A stretch of DNA of 64,000 nt from Aralia elata (taxonomy: Eukaryota; Streptophyta; Magnoliopsida; Apiales; Araliaceae): NCBI GenBank assembly GCA_034770075.1, contig CM068383.1:8149778-8213777 (forward strand), read 5' to 3'. Below the pieces are notes generated by a model that was not told the origin of the DNA, did no database searches, and worked only from the letters and a program-made list of their open reading frames with translations. The translations under genes and the position numbers were made by a program. Of the stretch, positions 1 to 11,874 are shown piece after piece. Numbering within the stretch: position 1 is the stretch's first letter; each line of letters opens with the position of its first letter.

Positions 1-1095
1 TCGTGCTGGTAGTTGCACTGTTGTCTTTTTAAAAAATATATTGGGTCAAATCATTAAACCAATAGGTTTTAAAAAAAAATCGGTTATTTTTTATGTCTAT
101 GCTAATTGTTTCGGCTAGACAAAGTTGAAAATATCAAAATATATTTTAAATGATGGAGTCATCAATGCAGTCTAACCTAGTGTTGGATGTGATCTAAGGA
201 TCGTCAGCCCACTATGGTATGATGTAGAATGACAAAGTCATAAAATGACGGCATGCTCAGCGTACTGGTAAAACAGAGCGGTCCTATGCGTCATAAAATG
301 ATTTTCAGTATTTTAGTAAATCAAGAAGTGTCAAGTGCCTTTTTGAATCGGCTAGACACAAATTCAGATATCGATTTTGAATTGTCCAACTAAATTGATT
401 TGGTTTGGACTCCAGATTTTATATGAAAATCCCTGAATTGGGAAAAATTTTTATAGCACCAAATGGTGGCACAAATGAATGAATATCGTTCAATTGGCGC
501 CGAATGGTGGCCACATAGATAGTGTTGATCAACACAAAACAACCCTGAATTGGGAAACTCTGTTTGCGCAGAATAGCGGTGACGATGAACGTAAATGTCG
601 TTCCTGTAGATAGCACTGATCAACACAGGGCATAACAGGCTGATCACCTACGTGCCTGTAAGACAGAACGATTTACAGATAAATTTCTGTTTAAACCATT
701 TCAAAAAAAAGAAAATTTCGGTTTATATGACCAATAAGATGATACAGAAAGCTATTCCTAAGCGAATCTTCGAAATTCTTGAATTATTTATATTGCTTCA
801 CAATTATTGATCAATTGTGGAGAATTTCAATTTTGGTAATTGAGTATAGAAGGGGATGATGTTCTTAGAAAAGAAGTAGCCGTGAAATGCGACAAGTATA
901 GAAGTATTCTTGAGAAAGAATAGCGTAATGAAAGAAAAAAAAAAAGAAGAGGTGTACGAAACGTACGATGAATTCAGAATGATCTCTAGAAGAGAAAGTT
1001 TGTCATAGAACTCAATGAGTGAATTCAATGAATCGAATGAACGAAGACTAATGAATTGTGATTTCAAGGACAAAATTCTTAGAAGAATGGGTGAA
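1..1095 (+). mobile_element. Family A LTR element, 3' internal region (non-coding)
   Basis: No coding frame is supported. The stretch reads, as reverse complement, like the internal region of element C near 40155-41300: for example the segment around 190-250 matches 40880-40950 inverted. It ends in a purine-rich tract (about 1081-1095) directly before an LTR start, as a polypurine tract should. The left part of the element lies outside the window. The absence of gag or pol suggests a large non-autonomous derivative. Family assignment rests on similarity inside this window only. Confidence 0.6.
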
Positions 1096-2009
1096 TGTGA
1101 TATCCCGAGAGTTTATGAGTTTAGTAAATCCTAAGTTTGATTGCCTTGATCCTTAGAAAAGGATTTTGATAGGTTAAGACTGGTAATACTCGGGGTGTAT
1201 CGAGTTAATAACGGTTATGTAATAAAACCTATAAACAGTTATTGAGAAAGTGTATGAACTAGGTAATATAACACCTATGTTAACACGACGTGTTGAGATT
1301 ATTCAACGGTACAAAATGTTGAAAGAAGATGTGAACCGTGTAAGTAAGGTTCGGTATTGTGATTTCGGGGACGAAATCAAGAAGGGAAAAAAGTGATGAC
1401 CCAGATTTTTAGAAAAATATTAAAATAAGAATTTATTAAATAAAATTCTTATTTGGTGATATATGATGTAATATTATATTGCATAAGTGAATACGTGCAA
1501 TATGTGATTTTTGTGAATAATAAATATATTATTATTATATATTTATTATTTCATGTAAATAAATTGTAGAATCAATTTATTAAGAATAAATGAGATGAGT
1601 ATAGTTTATGATGAAGAAAATTATTAAAATAATTTTATAATATTAAATTATTTTAATATAGTAAATGGGTAGTATTAATTATATTTAATGACCTCCATTT
1701 TATTGAAGGAATTAGTAATAATATTACATTGTTGAGAAATATGTACATATGTTTTAAATATAGTGAATATATTAATATATATATTTACTATAGTTAAATA
1801 AATTGTGAGAAAAATAATTTATCGAAAGAAAAGAAAATAATTGAATATATTATTATAAATTTATTTTGGTTTGAAATAAATTGTGAGAATCAATTTATTT
1901 AAAGATATGGATAGCTTGAAAGATACAAGCTATTAAAATAATTTATAATTAAATTATTTTAATAGGAGTATAATGTAAATAAATGGCTAGAAATAATTGG
2001 GGCGTTACA
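1096..2009 (+). repeat. Family A LTR, internally deleted
   Basis: Starts TGTGATATCCCGAG after a purine tract and ends GGGGCGTTACA. Its first 900 bases align with the reverse complement of 8853 down to about 7880 in the complete family A LTR; at about 1999 it jumps to the last ten bases of that LTR. I infer an internal deletion of about 3.7 kb, perhaps through the G-run at the junction. It abuts base 5 of the copia 5' LTR at 2010, so the expected 5-bp target duplication would be AGTAA at 2010-2014; the other copy is outside the window. A second LTR-like start lies inside at about 1392 (see findings). Confidence 0.65.
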
Positions 2010-2190
2010 AGTAAGGCTGTTTAGATTAGTTGAAATTCTTTTGTGCACATCATTTAGATTAGGATGGACTTCTTTTGTATACATCTATATTATGGTTTCC
2101 TTAATCCTTATCTTTGTAATATACTACTATAAATACTATTGTATCCTGTTGCACTTAATAAGTGAAATACAAGAGTTTTGAGGTTTATTA
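2010..2190 (+). repeat. Copia 5' LTR (first 4 bases missing)
   Basis: Matches 11284-11464 with scattered differences, including the stretch around the TATAAATACT motif (about 2130) which may be the LTR promoter. The expected TGTT at the start is replaced by the end of the family A LTR. The tRNA primer site follows at once. Confidence 0.8.
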
Positions 2191-2203
2191 TGGTATCAGA
2201 GCC
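2191..2203 (+). other. Primer binding site (initiator tRNA-Met type), copia
   Basis: TGGTATCAGAGCC directly follows the LTR end; this is the standard plant primer site complementary to the 3' end of initiator tRNA-Met. Confidence 0.85.
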
Positions 2204-2265
2204 ATAATAATTTTTTTTAGCCGCAGTCCATTCTCTCTATGCTTCCTCTTTTCGTCTGAGCAGCC

Positions 2266-3345
2266 ATGACCTTTGTATCTTCGTTCGACTCTCTTATTGA
2301 AATTATCTCTTCTCCATTGCCACTTCCAAATTTTCATCATGCCCATCACTTTCTCTCACTAAAATTGAATTCCACCAATTATCTCTTATGGAAGACCCAA
2401 GTTGACCCATTCTTAAGAGGTCAAAATCTCGTTGGCTTTATTGACGGCACAAACCCCCGCCCCAAGCAACCGTCACCGAAGCCCGACAGTACCCAACCAT
2501 TGTTGTCACCAGAACTTCTTCAATGGGATACCCAAGATCAACTATTGAAAAGCCTTCTAATCTCCTCTCTTCACGAAGACGTGATACCTCTTGTTGTGGG
2601 TCTTAATACCTCGGCCAACGTATGGCGTGATTTATCCCAAGCATTTGTAAACCCTTCGACCACACGCATCCTTCAACTGCAGCGTATCTTGGATCGTGGA
2701 CAAGGCCCAACTGAATCGGTGTCCGCTTACCTTCAATGCCTAAAATCAAGTTCCGATGAGCTAGCCGCTGTCGGCCGACCCGTTGACTTGGCTAAGTTTA
2801 ATGTCAAAGTCCTTAAAGGACTCAAACCAGAATTTGTCAATCTTGTCTCCTCCCTCATGTTGTGTGACTCTCCCGCCTCATACTCCGAATTGTTAAGCCT
2901 TTGTCAAGGCTATGAATTCCTCCAAGAGCCAAACCTCCAATCCTTCACTCTCCAACAAAACCCTCCTTCACCAACTGCTAATCAAGTACAACGTTCCAAT
3001 TTTTTACTCGCGGTCGTGGTCGTGGTCGTGGGTGGCAGGGTCGTGGTGGGCGGTATCCTCCGCAACGCTCTCCCTCGTTTGCGCATCATCATCCTCGTCC
3101 CCGCTACTCCTTTTGTGGCGGTATTAACAATAATCATGCTCGTTGTTACTACCGTACCGACAACTCTTCCTTTGTTGGTGTGTTTGGTCCTCCTCCATCT
3201 CCTATTCCACAGTCTTCCTTTGGTGCACCTCAGCCTGTTCATCCACCATTTCCTCCTGTTGTTGTGCCGCCTTCGCTTCAGTGGTTTCCTGATACTGATG
3301 CCAACTACCATGTTACTCCTGATCTAGCTGGAATCAATTAGGTAG
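2266..3345 (+). pseudogene. Copia gag (UBN2 family), frameshifted
   Basis: The first roughly 245 residues (2266 to about 3000) are a clear copia capsid: LNSTNYLLWKTQVDPFLRGQ, WDTQDQLLKSLLISSL and the LTRGQGPTESVSAYL-like region are typical of UBN2/retrotran_gag_2 proteins that package the element RNA. After a T-run near 3000 the frame changes by one base; the shifted frame reads an RGRGRG-rich RNA-binding tail and a degraded zinc knuckle, then enters protease with WFPDTDANYHVT. The canonical active site is D-S/T-G-A; here it is D-T-D-A, so the catalytic glycine is lost. Start is the ATG at 2266, about 60 bases after the primer site. Not functional as it stands. Confidence 0.8.
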
Positions 3346-4111
3346 ATGAATACCATGGTAATAATCACTTATAGGTGGCAAATGGTAATCTTATTCCCAT
3401 TCATAATATTTGCTCTTCTTCTTTCTATTCTACAAATAAAAACTATAATTTATCGGATATCTTACATGTTCCGGCTGCTTCCAAATGATTACTATCTGTC
3501 AATAAATTTTGTACTGATAATAATGTTTACTTTGAATTTCACCCGTCTTGTTTCTTTGTTAAAGACTGAGTATCCCGAACAACACTTCTTCACGGGCTAA
3601 GTAAGAATGGCCTCTACACCATTCAACTACGCTCAGGCTTCTCCCCACACGCTTTACTAACGGAGCGCGCGTCGTTGGATGGTTGGCATCACCGCATTGG
3701 GCACCCTCACAACCGCGTTTTAAATACTATTATTTATAATTTTTCATTACCTATTAGTTCAACTAAGAGTTGCTCTCATTTTTCCGCTTTCCACATGGGC
3801 AAAGCAAGTAGATTTCCTGTGTCTAGTAATTTAAATTCATGTCAGTCTGTTCTTAAACTCATAGTTTGTGATGTTTGGGGTCCTACTCATATTACTTCAA
3901 TTAATGGCAATAAATTTTTTGTTCTATTTATGGATGCTTTTACTAAATTCTCTTGGATATATTATATAAAATCTAAAAGTGATGTGGCGTGTAAATTTAT
4001 TGAATTTCAATCTCTAGTCGAACACCAATTTTCTGCAAAAATAAAAGTTGTCCAAACTGATGGCGGTAAGGAATTTCAATCCCTTAAAAATCATTTTTGC
4101 ACTCTTGGTAT
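3346..4111 (+). pseudogene. Copia protease end, GAG-pre-integrase and integrase N-terminal part, broken
   Basis: A continuous copia signal with several stops and shifts between 3340 and 3675, then an open frame 3675-4111. Seen: WHHRIGHPHNRVL (the two His of the HHCC zinc site), a CSHFSAFHMGKA segment where the second Cys is replaced by Phe, LIVCDVWGP (first catalytic Asp) and VVQTDGGKEF (second catalytic Asp). The frame runs to LGI and stops exactly at the solo LTR insertion; AHRISSPHTSAQNG continues at 8859. The third catalytic residue, Glu, is therefore 4.7 kb away. Confidence 0.85.
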
Positions 4112-5878
4112 TGTAACGCCCCCAAAATCGGGACCAACTTAATCCAAAATTAGGACTAATCTGAATCCCGACCTTGTGCGTTAGACACTATCTTGATTTA
4201 GCTTTACATCATACTAAGATGAAATAATAGCTAAAAATGAGGATAATTAAAAAAAATTATATCTTTCTTTCTTTATTTATTTCTTTCGTTCCCTGAATCG
4301 CAACCTTTACGATTATCTATATTTCAGAATCATATTTACTTTGTTATGATTCATCTCATCAGAGTAATCATGAGTATGTTCAACTTAATCCTCAATACGA
4401 ATTCTTTCTTATATAGTATTATCACTATAGAGCTTTATATTACAAAGCAATCATCACAACATAATCAGAACAAATATTCTTTATTTATTGAATATCTTAG
4501 AATTTACACATCTGTCAATTACATATATATAACTATTAACATAGTTCTATACAACTTCTAATTCAAGAAAGTTTAACCCTTCGCATGTCTGCTAATCCTT
4601 ATCATCCAGATGGCAAGTAATAGCGCATTGTATCTTTAACCTGCAAAAAATATATTTTTGCAAGACTGAGCTCGACAGCCCAGCAAATCCAACAGTTTTC
4701 ATGTTTCACATAGCACGGAATTTCATGCTTAGTTCATACATCATAATCAATCTACTATGCATTTTATACATGCATTATAACTCTAAACAATGCGAGTTCA
4801 TATGTTTAATATATCACATATCACATATAGATTGAGTTCCATAACTCAATCAACTTGGTCATAATTTGACTTTCATAATTTATAGAGCATAGTATGGAAT
4901 TTAACATACTTTTGAAGATCTCATTCACCATACGATAAAGATTACATATAATCAATATCAAATTCATATAACACAAAAGAACTAAAAGATTTGTCTTGCG
5001 AGTTGATTACACTTATAACTTTTAGCTTAACTTCTCTTCACAAGTCATATACAATTGTGTTAACATATGTACATATATTAGGTAACAAATCATGTCACAT
5101 AACATGCACTCATGTATGTAAATTGTATAACTACATAGGCCATATTCGTTGGTTTACATGAACTATAATATTTTGTTCTTGTGTTAAAACCATTCTACGT
5201 TTCTTTAGAAACTTTTGTTCATTATAACCCTTTTATGCCCAAAAAGGTTCTCTCATGACTCTAGTATATAAATATTCTACGTTTCGAGTTATAAACTATT
5301 TACAACCCGTTTTACGGATATTTCTTATCTTGTAAACTTGAAGTTATACGGTCATTGATGGTTTCTATTGCGTATACAAAGCTCACTTATTGAATCGAAT
5401 AGATTTATAGCTTTTATTTCTTCGCAATAGTTCGCTAAACTATTTTATAATCACGTACCATTAGTTTATATAACATATCCATAGCTTACTATTTATTCCC
5501 GCAAATAAATAGAACTCTTCATTTCATATGTATATTAGTTTTATACATATGTCCTTTAATGGATTCTTGAATCGTTTGTATAATCTTTGCTTCGTATTTC
5601 AAAAACTTTCGTTTTCAAATTTTCCTTTCAATATAGCTTTAAACGGATTATCGCATCTCATATCAACTTATATCCTGTTTATATTCTATTACATGAATAG
5701 GTTTTACATATATATGTAAACTTACGTTTACATAAGAGTTCTATCGCTTCTTTGGTATATTGAACGAGTTAACAATATATATATTCATTATACTATATTT
5801 ACACATTCATTTCGGTGTCTCGTTACATGCCAAATCGTTAAAGCCAACAAAAAATCGCATCGCGGAACCAACTAGCCA

Positions 5879-6205
5879 AATAGCCCAATGCAACCAGCAG
5901 CTAGGCCTCGCGTGGCCCTACGTGGCTCAGCCAGGCTCGGCGTTGGCTGGGCAGCCCCCTCGCTTTGACACTCGTTTCGCGATGTTATATCTTTTAAACC
6001 ACTCGTTCATATGCTTTGAATTTTGGATATGCTTTAGGTAGTATATCCATCTAATTGTAAAAATTATAAACCAAGCATTACAAGCAACCTAAACCATCAA
6101 AACCACGAGCCAAAACCAGCTGAGCGAACTGCCCAGCACAGCGTTGCAGGGCGTGCGCGCGCGGCTGGTGCAGCGTGTGCCCAGCTGGGCTGCTGCCCCG
6201 CATAA
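5879..6205 (-). repeat. GC-rich block with inverted motifs in family A LTR
   Basis: Two GC-rich patches (about 5880-5960 and 6120-6200) stand out from strongly AT-rich surroundings. They contain repeated CCAG/CTGG-type motifs such as GCCCAGCTGGGC, which is self-complementary. No coding frame is convincing. The place in the LTR corresponds to similar blocks in families B, C and D. Confidence 0.5.
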
Positions 6206-8128
6206 CGAAATGCCTATTTTACGTATTTTTTACTTTTAGCTCATAGCTCCGATCGCAACAAATTTTAAATATGTTCTTCGTGGCATATGAGGCTATTTTT
6301 AAAAAATATAAACCACTCAATTTGGGTTCTCTAAGCAGCCCATAACAGGCCTCGAAAATGCCCCTCCATAACAGTTTTTATCTTTCGTTTTGTCTCAAAA
6401 AATACTTCTTTTCTTGATTTAATTCACCCATACCTTTTAATTAGTTATGTATAATACATACGAAACCAAGTCGGGGTATTAGCTTCGCCTAATTATGGAT
6501 TTGTAGGCAAAATATCTCTTTTAGGAATTTAATTAAGCAAAACGCGAGCGTCCATTTCATGGACTAATTTCATAGCCATTTAATTAGGTTTCCGCCAATG
6601 TTTTTCCTCCTTATAACACCCCACAACACACACTAGCTCCATATTTCTTATTCCAATCAATGGAAATCAATTACATAGCAAATTCCAATATATACCATTA
6701 ACTATCACTACTTAGTTTACTAACTTTGCAATTCTTAGTTCCTTTGATTCTAATATACCAATCATGAAATATTACAACCCCAATTGCCAAATAATATGAT
6801 GAAAAACAATAACCCAGTCCAAAACTAATTCATTTACTATCTGATTTCACTTTTAAATTTATTAACCAACTAGGCTCATGTTTTGGATTTCATAATTAAA
6901 ACACACTAAGGATAAAGTATATACCTTAGCTAGCTTGTTTTCAATTCTTATACTCCTTCGCAGCTTCAATTGTTGAATTATACTTGGAAAAAATTGGAAT
7001 TGAATTTGAAAGGAGGGAGCTCGACCGGGAGGTTTTTGGGCAGAGGAGGGACTGGTTCGGCAATAGAGGAAGAGAAGGAGAAGGAAGTCTGGGTTACTCA
7101 ATTTGCTTGATCTCCACATGAATTTCCTGCTCTCCACACTCACCATGTTCCTCACGTAATAACTCTTGGCTATCACTGCTTCTACAGTACCCAGTTTGCT
7201 TAGCTTCAGTCTTTAGCGAAATTGGTGTTATTTTTGGCAAGAATTGATTTCTTGCTTTGGGATGAATGAAAGGAATGAATGGTTTGGAACGGTTGAAGGC
7301 AAGAGTGAAAACTGAGATAATCATCTTCTTAGCCTTTCCTTCATTCATCAGGTATAGGATAGTTTGGCTTAGTGGACAGCCTATACAGTCTAATTATCTT
7401 ACACCTCCTACTTGGCTTAATACATCTCTGCGTGCTATGATACATATATGCACCCCTCATGCTTACTAATTATTTGACTTAGCTCATCTACTTACTTATT
7501 AGCATACATATATAATATATATTACATAAAATATATATTATATTACCTTTCCGTACATTTCGCGTAATAAATTTGGTATATTAAATAATAAACCAAAAAA
7601 ACCTTTTCCATAAAAATGGAAACTATTCATTAAATAAAAATAATTTATTTAATGCAATAATTTTTATTATCTTAAAATAATTTACTATCATAAATTATTT
7701 CATTCCAATTAAAATAATTAATATTCCATTAATTATTTTAATTTACTCATTTAATATACCCAACAAATTTTGTATAATTAACTTTAATCATCTTCTTCTT
7801 CCCATAAATTGTCTTCAATAATTTAGTTCTACTCATTAAATATATTACTTTAATATATTTAACCATAATTTAAATATTACCTTAATTCACCAATTATTTC
7901 TAACCATTTATTTATATTATACTCCTATTAAAATAATTTAATATTATAAATTATTTTAATTTACTCATTTATAGATACAAAAGTTTTGTATCTTTCAAGC
8001 TATCCACATCTTTAAGTAAATTGATTCTCACAATTTGTTTCAAATCAAAACAAATATATAATAATATATTTAATTATTTTCTTTTCTTTTTATAAATTGT
8101 TTTTTCCTCACAATTTATTTAACTATAG

Positions 8129-8131
<3 letters not shown>

Positions 8132-8187
<56 letters not shown>
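8132..8187. repeat. TA dinucleotide microsatellite
   Basis: About 28 uninterrupted TA units inside the family A LTR. Confidence 0.95.
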
Positions 8188-8190
<3 letters not shown>

Positions 8191-8858
8191 CTATATTTAA
8201 AACATATGTACATATTTCTCAACAATGGAATATTGTTACAAATTCCTTCAATATGGAGGTCATTAAATATAATTAATACCACCCATTTACTATATTAAAA
8301 TAATTTAATATTATAAAATTATTTTAATAATTTCCTTCCTCCTAACCTTACTCATCTCATTTCTTCGTAATAAATTGATTCTACAATTTATCTACACATA
8401 TTAAATATATATTAATAATATATATTTATTTTTCACAAAATCTCATATTACATAGCACGTATACACATATATAATGCATGCAATATCACATATCATATCA
8501 TTAAATAAGAATTTTATTAATTAAATTCTTATTAATAATATTTTCTGAAACTCCGAGACATTACATTCTTCTCCTCTTATAAGAGAATGTCGGAATCACA
8601 ATATCGAACCTCACATATTCGGTTTAAGTCTATCTTCTTCTGAAGTCTTTGTTGTAACATATCGTATCAACATAGATGGTATAATACCTATCTCATTCTT
8701 TTCCTCCCCACATTTCTCATTTTACTTCGTAACCTTCATTAGACTCGTTATACTTCGAGAATCCTCATCTTTTACTCCATTACCATCCTTTTCTAAGGAT
8801 CACTGTATCCACAATAGGGATTTATTAATCTTATAAACAGTCGGGATATCACAGGTAT

Positions 8859-9790
8859 TGCCCATCGTATATCTAGTCCACATACATCAGCTCAAAACGG
8901 ATTGGCGGAACGCCATCATAGGCACGTTGTTGAAACTGGTTTGTCTTTAATGGCTCATTCAAGTCTTCCAGGTATTTTTTGGGATAATGCATTTAACATA
9001 TCCATCTACTTAATTAATAGATTACCATCCTGTACATGTCATAATTTGTCTCCATTTCAAGCACTATATCATAAGGCCCCTAAATATCATCTACTGCGCA
9101 CGTTTGGGTGCTTATGTTTTCCTTTGCTTCATCCTTATAATCGCCATAAATTTGAATATCGTTCTTATCCCTGTATTTTTCTTGGTTACAGTGCCTCGCA
9201 CCTTGGATGCAATTACTATGAACTGCAAACAAATCGAGTTTACATTGCCCGTTATGTTCGCTTTGTTGAAGATTCATTCCCATTTTCTAGGATACTGCCT
9301 ACCCGTACACCACCTGTCTCTCAACCATCACAAGCTCACCCGTGGCCTGCAGCACCATCTATCGTTAAACTGCCACGTCCTACCAGTCACACCATTATTG
9401 CTGCTCCTATATCTTTGTCCCGCACATCAGAACCCAACGCTGCCATGGGTGGCGCCCGTACTCCTGCCCTCATGCCTAGCATCGTTGCCCAACCACATGA
9501 GTCTACAGGTCATACTTTAATTCCATCTCCGATGCGTTCACAGACCACTACACCACTAACCCATTTAAGCTTCTCCACGTCCTTATTGCCTGTGCTACAG
9601 GTTCCATTTGCTTCATCCGAGACTCCATCACCAACATCATCATTACCTCCTAAATGAACCCACCCAATGGTTCTCTGTCAACGAAAAAAGGTTATGTCTT
9701 CTTCCATTTTTACAACGGAGCCCACATGTTATACTGATGCCAACAAATTCTAAGTGTGGCGTACTGCAATGAATGATGAATTTGACGCTT
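8859..9790 (+). pseudogene. Copia integrase C-terminal part and linker
   Basis: Continues the integrase broken at 4111. HTSAQNGLAERHHRHVVE carries the catalytic Glu region of the D-D-E core, followed by the plant copia pattern FWDNAFNISIYLINRLPS and the FGCLCFPLLHPYNRHKF region. From about residue 140 there is a Pro/Ser/Thr-rich linker before reverse transcriptase. Stops follow at 9655 and again around 9750-9800, within the EPTCYTDANKF...WRTAMNDEFDAL segment that leads into reverse transcriptase. Confidence 0.85.
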
Positions 9791-9806
9791 TAGTCTGAAA
9801 TAAAAC

Positions 9807-11279
9807 TTGGTCTTTTGTCCCTCGTCGTCCTCACATGAACATTGTTGGCAACAAAGGGTCTATCGCATAAAGAAACGTGTTGACGGCTCCTTAGAAAGCT
9901 ACAAGGCCCGACATGTTGCCAAAGGCTTTCATCAACAACCTGGTGTGGACTACTTTGAAACCTTTAGTCCCGTCATCAAACCAACAACAGTCCATCTCAT
10001 CCTATCGATTGTTGCCACCAACAAATGGTCCATTCATCAGCTTGATGTGCATAATGCCTTCCTAAATAGCTATCTCGACACGGAAGTATACATGATTCAA
10101 CCTCAAGGATTTGTCGACAAGGCTTTTCCTAACCATGTGTGCAGGCTTCACAAGTCCCTATATGGCTTAAAACAAGTACCTCGTGCTTGGTTTTCTCGTC
10201 TTTCTTCTTTCTTATTGTCTCTTAATTTCATACAGTCCAAAAGTGACACTTCTCTACTTATTTTTCATCAAAAATCTGTTTTGCTTCACGTCATAATTTA
10301 TGTCGATGATATTATTATCATAGGGAACTCTCACATCATTTGGATAACCTAATTAACGTTCTTGGCACTGAATTTTCCCTCAAAGACTTGAGGCCTCTTA
10401 ACTACTTCTTGGGCATTAAGGTTGTGCCGATGCGCGATGGCTTATTGTTATTTCAACAACAATATTTGAAAATTTTATTAGAACGCGCGGGTAGGATGGA
10501 ATATTGCAAACCGCTCATAACTCCATGTTCTGTCTCAGACAAATTATCCAAATTTGGCGGCGATTCCTTCGTTGACCCTACAAAGTATCGTTAGATTGTA
10601 GGTGCCTTGCAATATTTAAGTATTACACGACCAGATGTTGCTTACGCCGTAAACAAAAGTATGTCAATTCATACACGTGCCCACCACACTTCACTGGGTA
10701 GCTGTAAAGCGCATCCTTCGTTATTTAAAAGGCACTCCATCCCATGGCCTACTCATTCACTATAGCTCTGCTCATTCCTTATCTGCTTTTTCGGATGCTG
10801 ATTGGGCGGGGAATCCAGATGATCGACGCTCCACTACTGGTTATGTTATATTCTTAGGCAATAACTTAATATCATGGTCCTCACGAAAGCAAAAAACAGT
10901 GGCTCGTTCATCCACAGAATATGAATACAAAGCCCTTGCTGATGCTGCCGCCGAACTACAGTAGTTGCGCGCGCTCCTTCTTGAAATTTGATTTCCTGTT
11001 CTACATCCGCCCACTTTGTGGTGCGACAATATTGGGGCTACCTATCTTGCTTCCAATCCAGTCTTTCATGCTCGCACGAAGCACATTGAGATCGATTTTC
11101 ATTTTGTTCGAGACATGGTCACTCGCAAGGATCTCACTGTTGCATTTACTTCTACGAAAGATAATACTGCTGATGTCTTAACAAAGTCATTGCCATCGTC
11201 TAATTTTTTGCACAATCGTTTCAAGCTCAATGTTGTTCCTAGGACTCCCATTAGCTTGCGGGGGGATATCATTTCAAGC
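9807..11279 (+). pseudogene. Copia reverse transcriptase and RNase H, broken
   Basis: Reverse transcriptase is recognised by YKARHVAKGFHQQPGVDY, QLDVHNAFLNSYL, LYGLKQVPRAWF and the catalytic YVDD box (YVDDIIIIGN, near 10300). A frameshift at about 10340 moves to the next frame with LKDLRPLNYFLGI. RNase H follows: VKRILRYLKGTPSHG, SDADWAGNPDDRRSTTGY with a catalytic Asp, and the C-terminal ARTKHIEIDFHFVRD and TKDNTADVLTKSLP region. Stops or shifts occur at about 10594, 10660 and 10963. It would copy the element RNA if intact; it is not. Confidence 0.88.
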
Positions 11280-11464
11280 TGTTAGTAAGACTGTTTAGAT
11301 TAGCTGAAATTCTTTTGTGTACGTCATTTAGATTAGGATGGACTTCTTTTGTATACATCTATATTATGGTTTCTTACATCCTTAATTTTGTAATATACTA
11401 CTATAAATACTATTGTATCCTGTTGCACTTAATAAGTGAAATAGAAGAGTTTTGAGGTTTATTA
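11280..11464 (+). repeat. Copia 3' LTR
   Basis: Starts TGTTAGTAAGAC at 11280, preceded by a G-run (about 11261-11267) that serves as polypurine tract, and ends at GAGGTTTATTA by comparison with the 5' LTR. The flank then differs (AGTAG), so the element ends here. Confidence 0.8.
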
Positions 11465-11822
11465 AGTAGTGTTCCTAACACGCGCTATGTTGCAAAACAT
11501 TACAAAAAATTTAAGCGATGTTAAATAGTAGAGGAGATGAAAGGGAAATTTTTTGAGAGATTATGAATAAAAGATAGGAACGTATTTTTATCCCATTTGT
11601 GTTAATAGTGACCATCACCCCTTTTGCTCTCCCTTAGTCTCAGTGGCACACGCATCACATATGAAATTATTGTAAAAGATATAATAATTTTATTAAATTT
11701 TGAAGATAGAATAAAAAATTAAGAAAAATGAAATTATAATAAAACCAAATTTACAATGAAAAAAGGCAAAATAAATTTGTGATACAATTTTGAGAGGACG
11801 CTTTTTTTTTTTTCTCTCCCTT

Positions 11823-11874
<52 letters not shown>

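Larger units (their letters stand above)
4112..8853 (-). repeat. Complete solo LTR of family A (4742 bp), in copia integrase
   Basis: Boundaries are exact: GGTAT is duplicated at 4107-4111 and 8854-8858, and deleting 4112-8858 restores the copia reading frame. On the minus strand it begins TGTGATATCCCGAC (8853) and ends GGGGGCGTTACA (4112). There is no primer site, polypurine tract plus second LTR, or coding frame, so it is best read as a solo LTR left by LTR-LTR recombination. Inside are a TA microsatellite (8132-8187), a second LTR-like start at 8565, and two GC-rich palindromic blocks (about 5880-5960 and 6120-6200). It could instead be a very short non-autonomous element, but no internal repeat of its ends was seen. 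Confidence 0.8.
2010..11464 (+). mobile_element. Ty1/copia retrotransposon, Ale/Retrofit-like, decayed and interrupted
   Basis: Order of domains is LTR, primer site, UBN2-type gag, protease, GAG-pre-integrase, integrase, reverse transcriptase, RNase H, LTR, which is the copia order. The two LTRs (2010-2190 remnant and 11280-11464) are about 185 bp, short as in the Ale/Retrofit lineage. The 5' LTR has lost its first four bases to the family A insertion. The polyprotein has several stops and frameshifts and is split by the solo LTR at 4112-8853. It cannot be autonomous. The lineage name is from general resemblance of the gag and pol sequence, not from a tree. Confidence 0.85.

Noticed and set aside
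6862..7348. Minus-strand ORFs of 104 and 84 residues
   Set aside because: Within the solo LTR of family A in its leader-like region; no recognisable motif and no second copy to show conservation.
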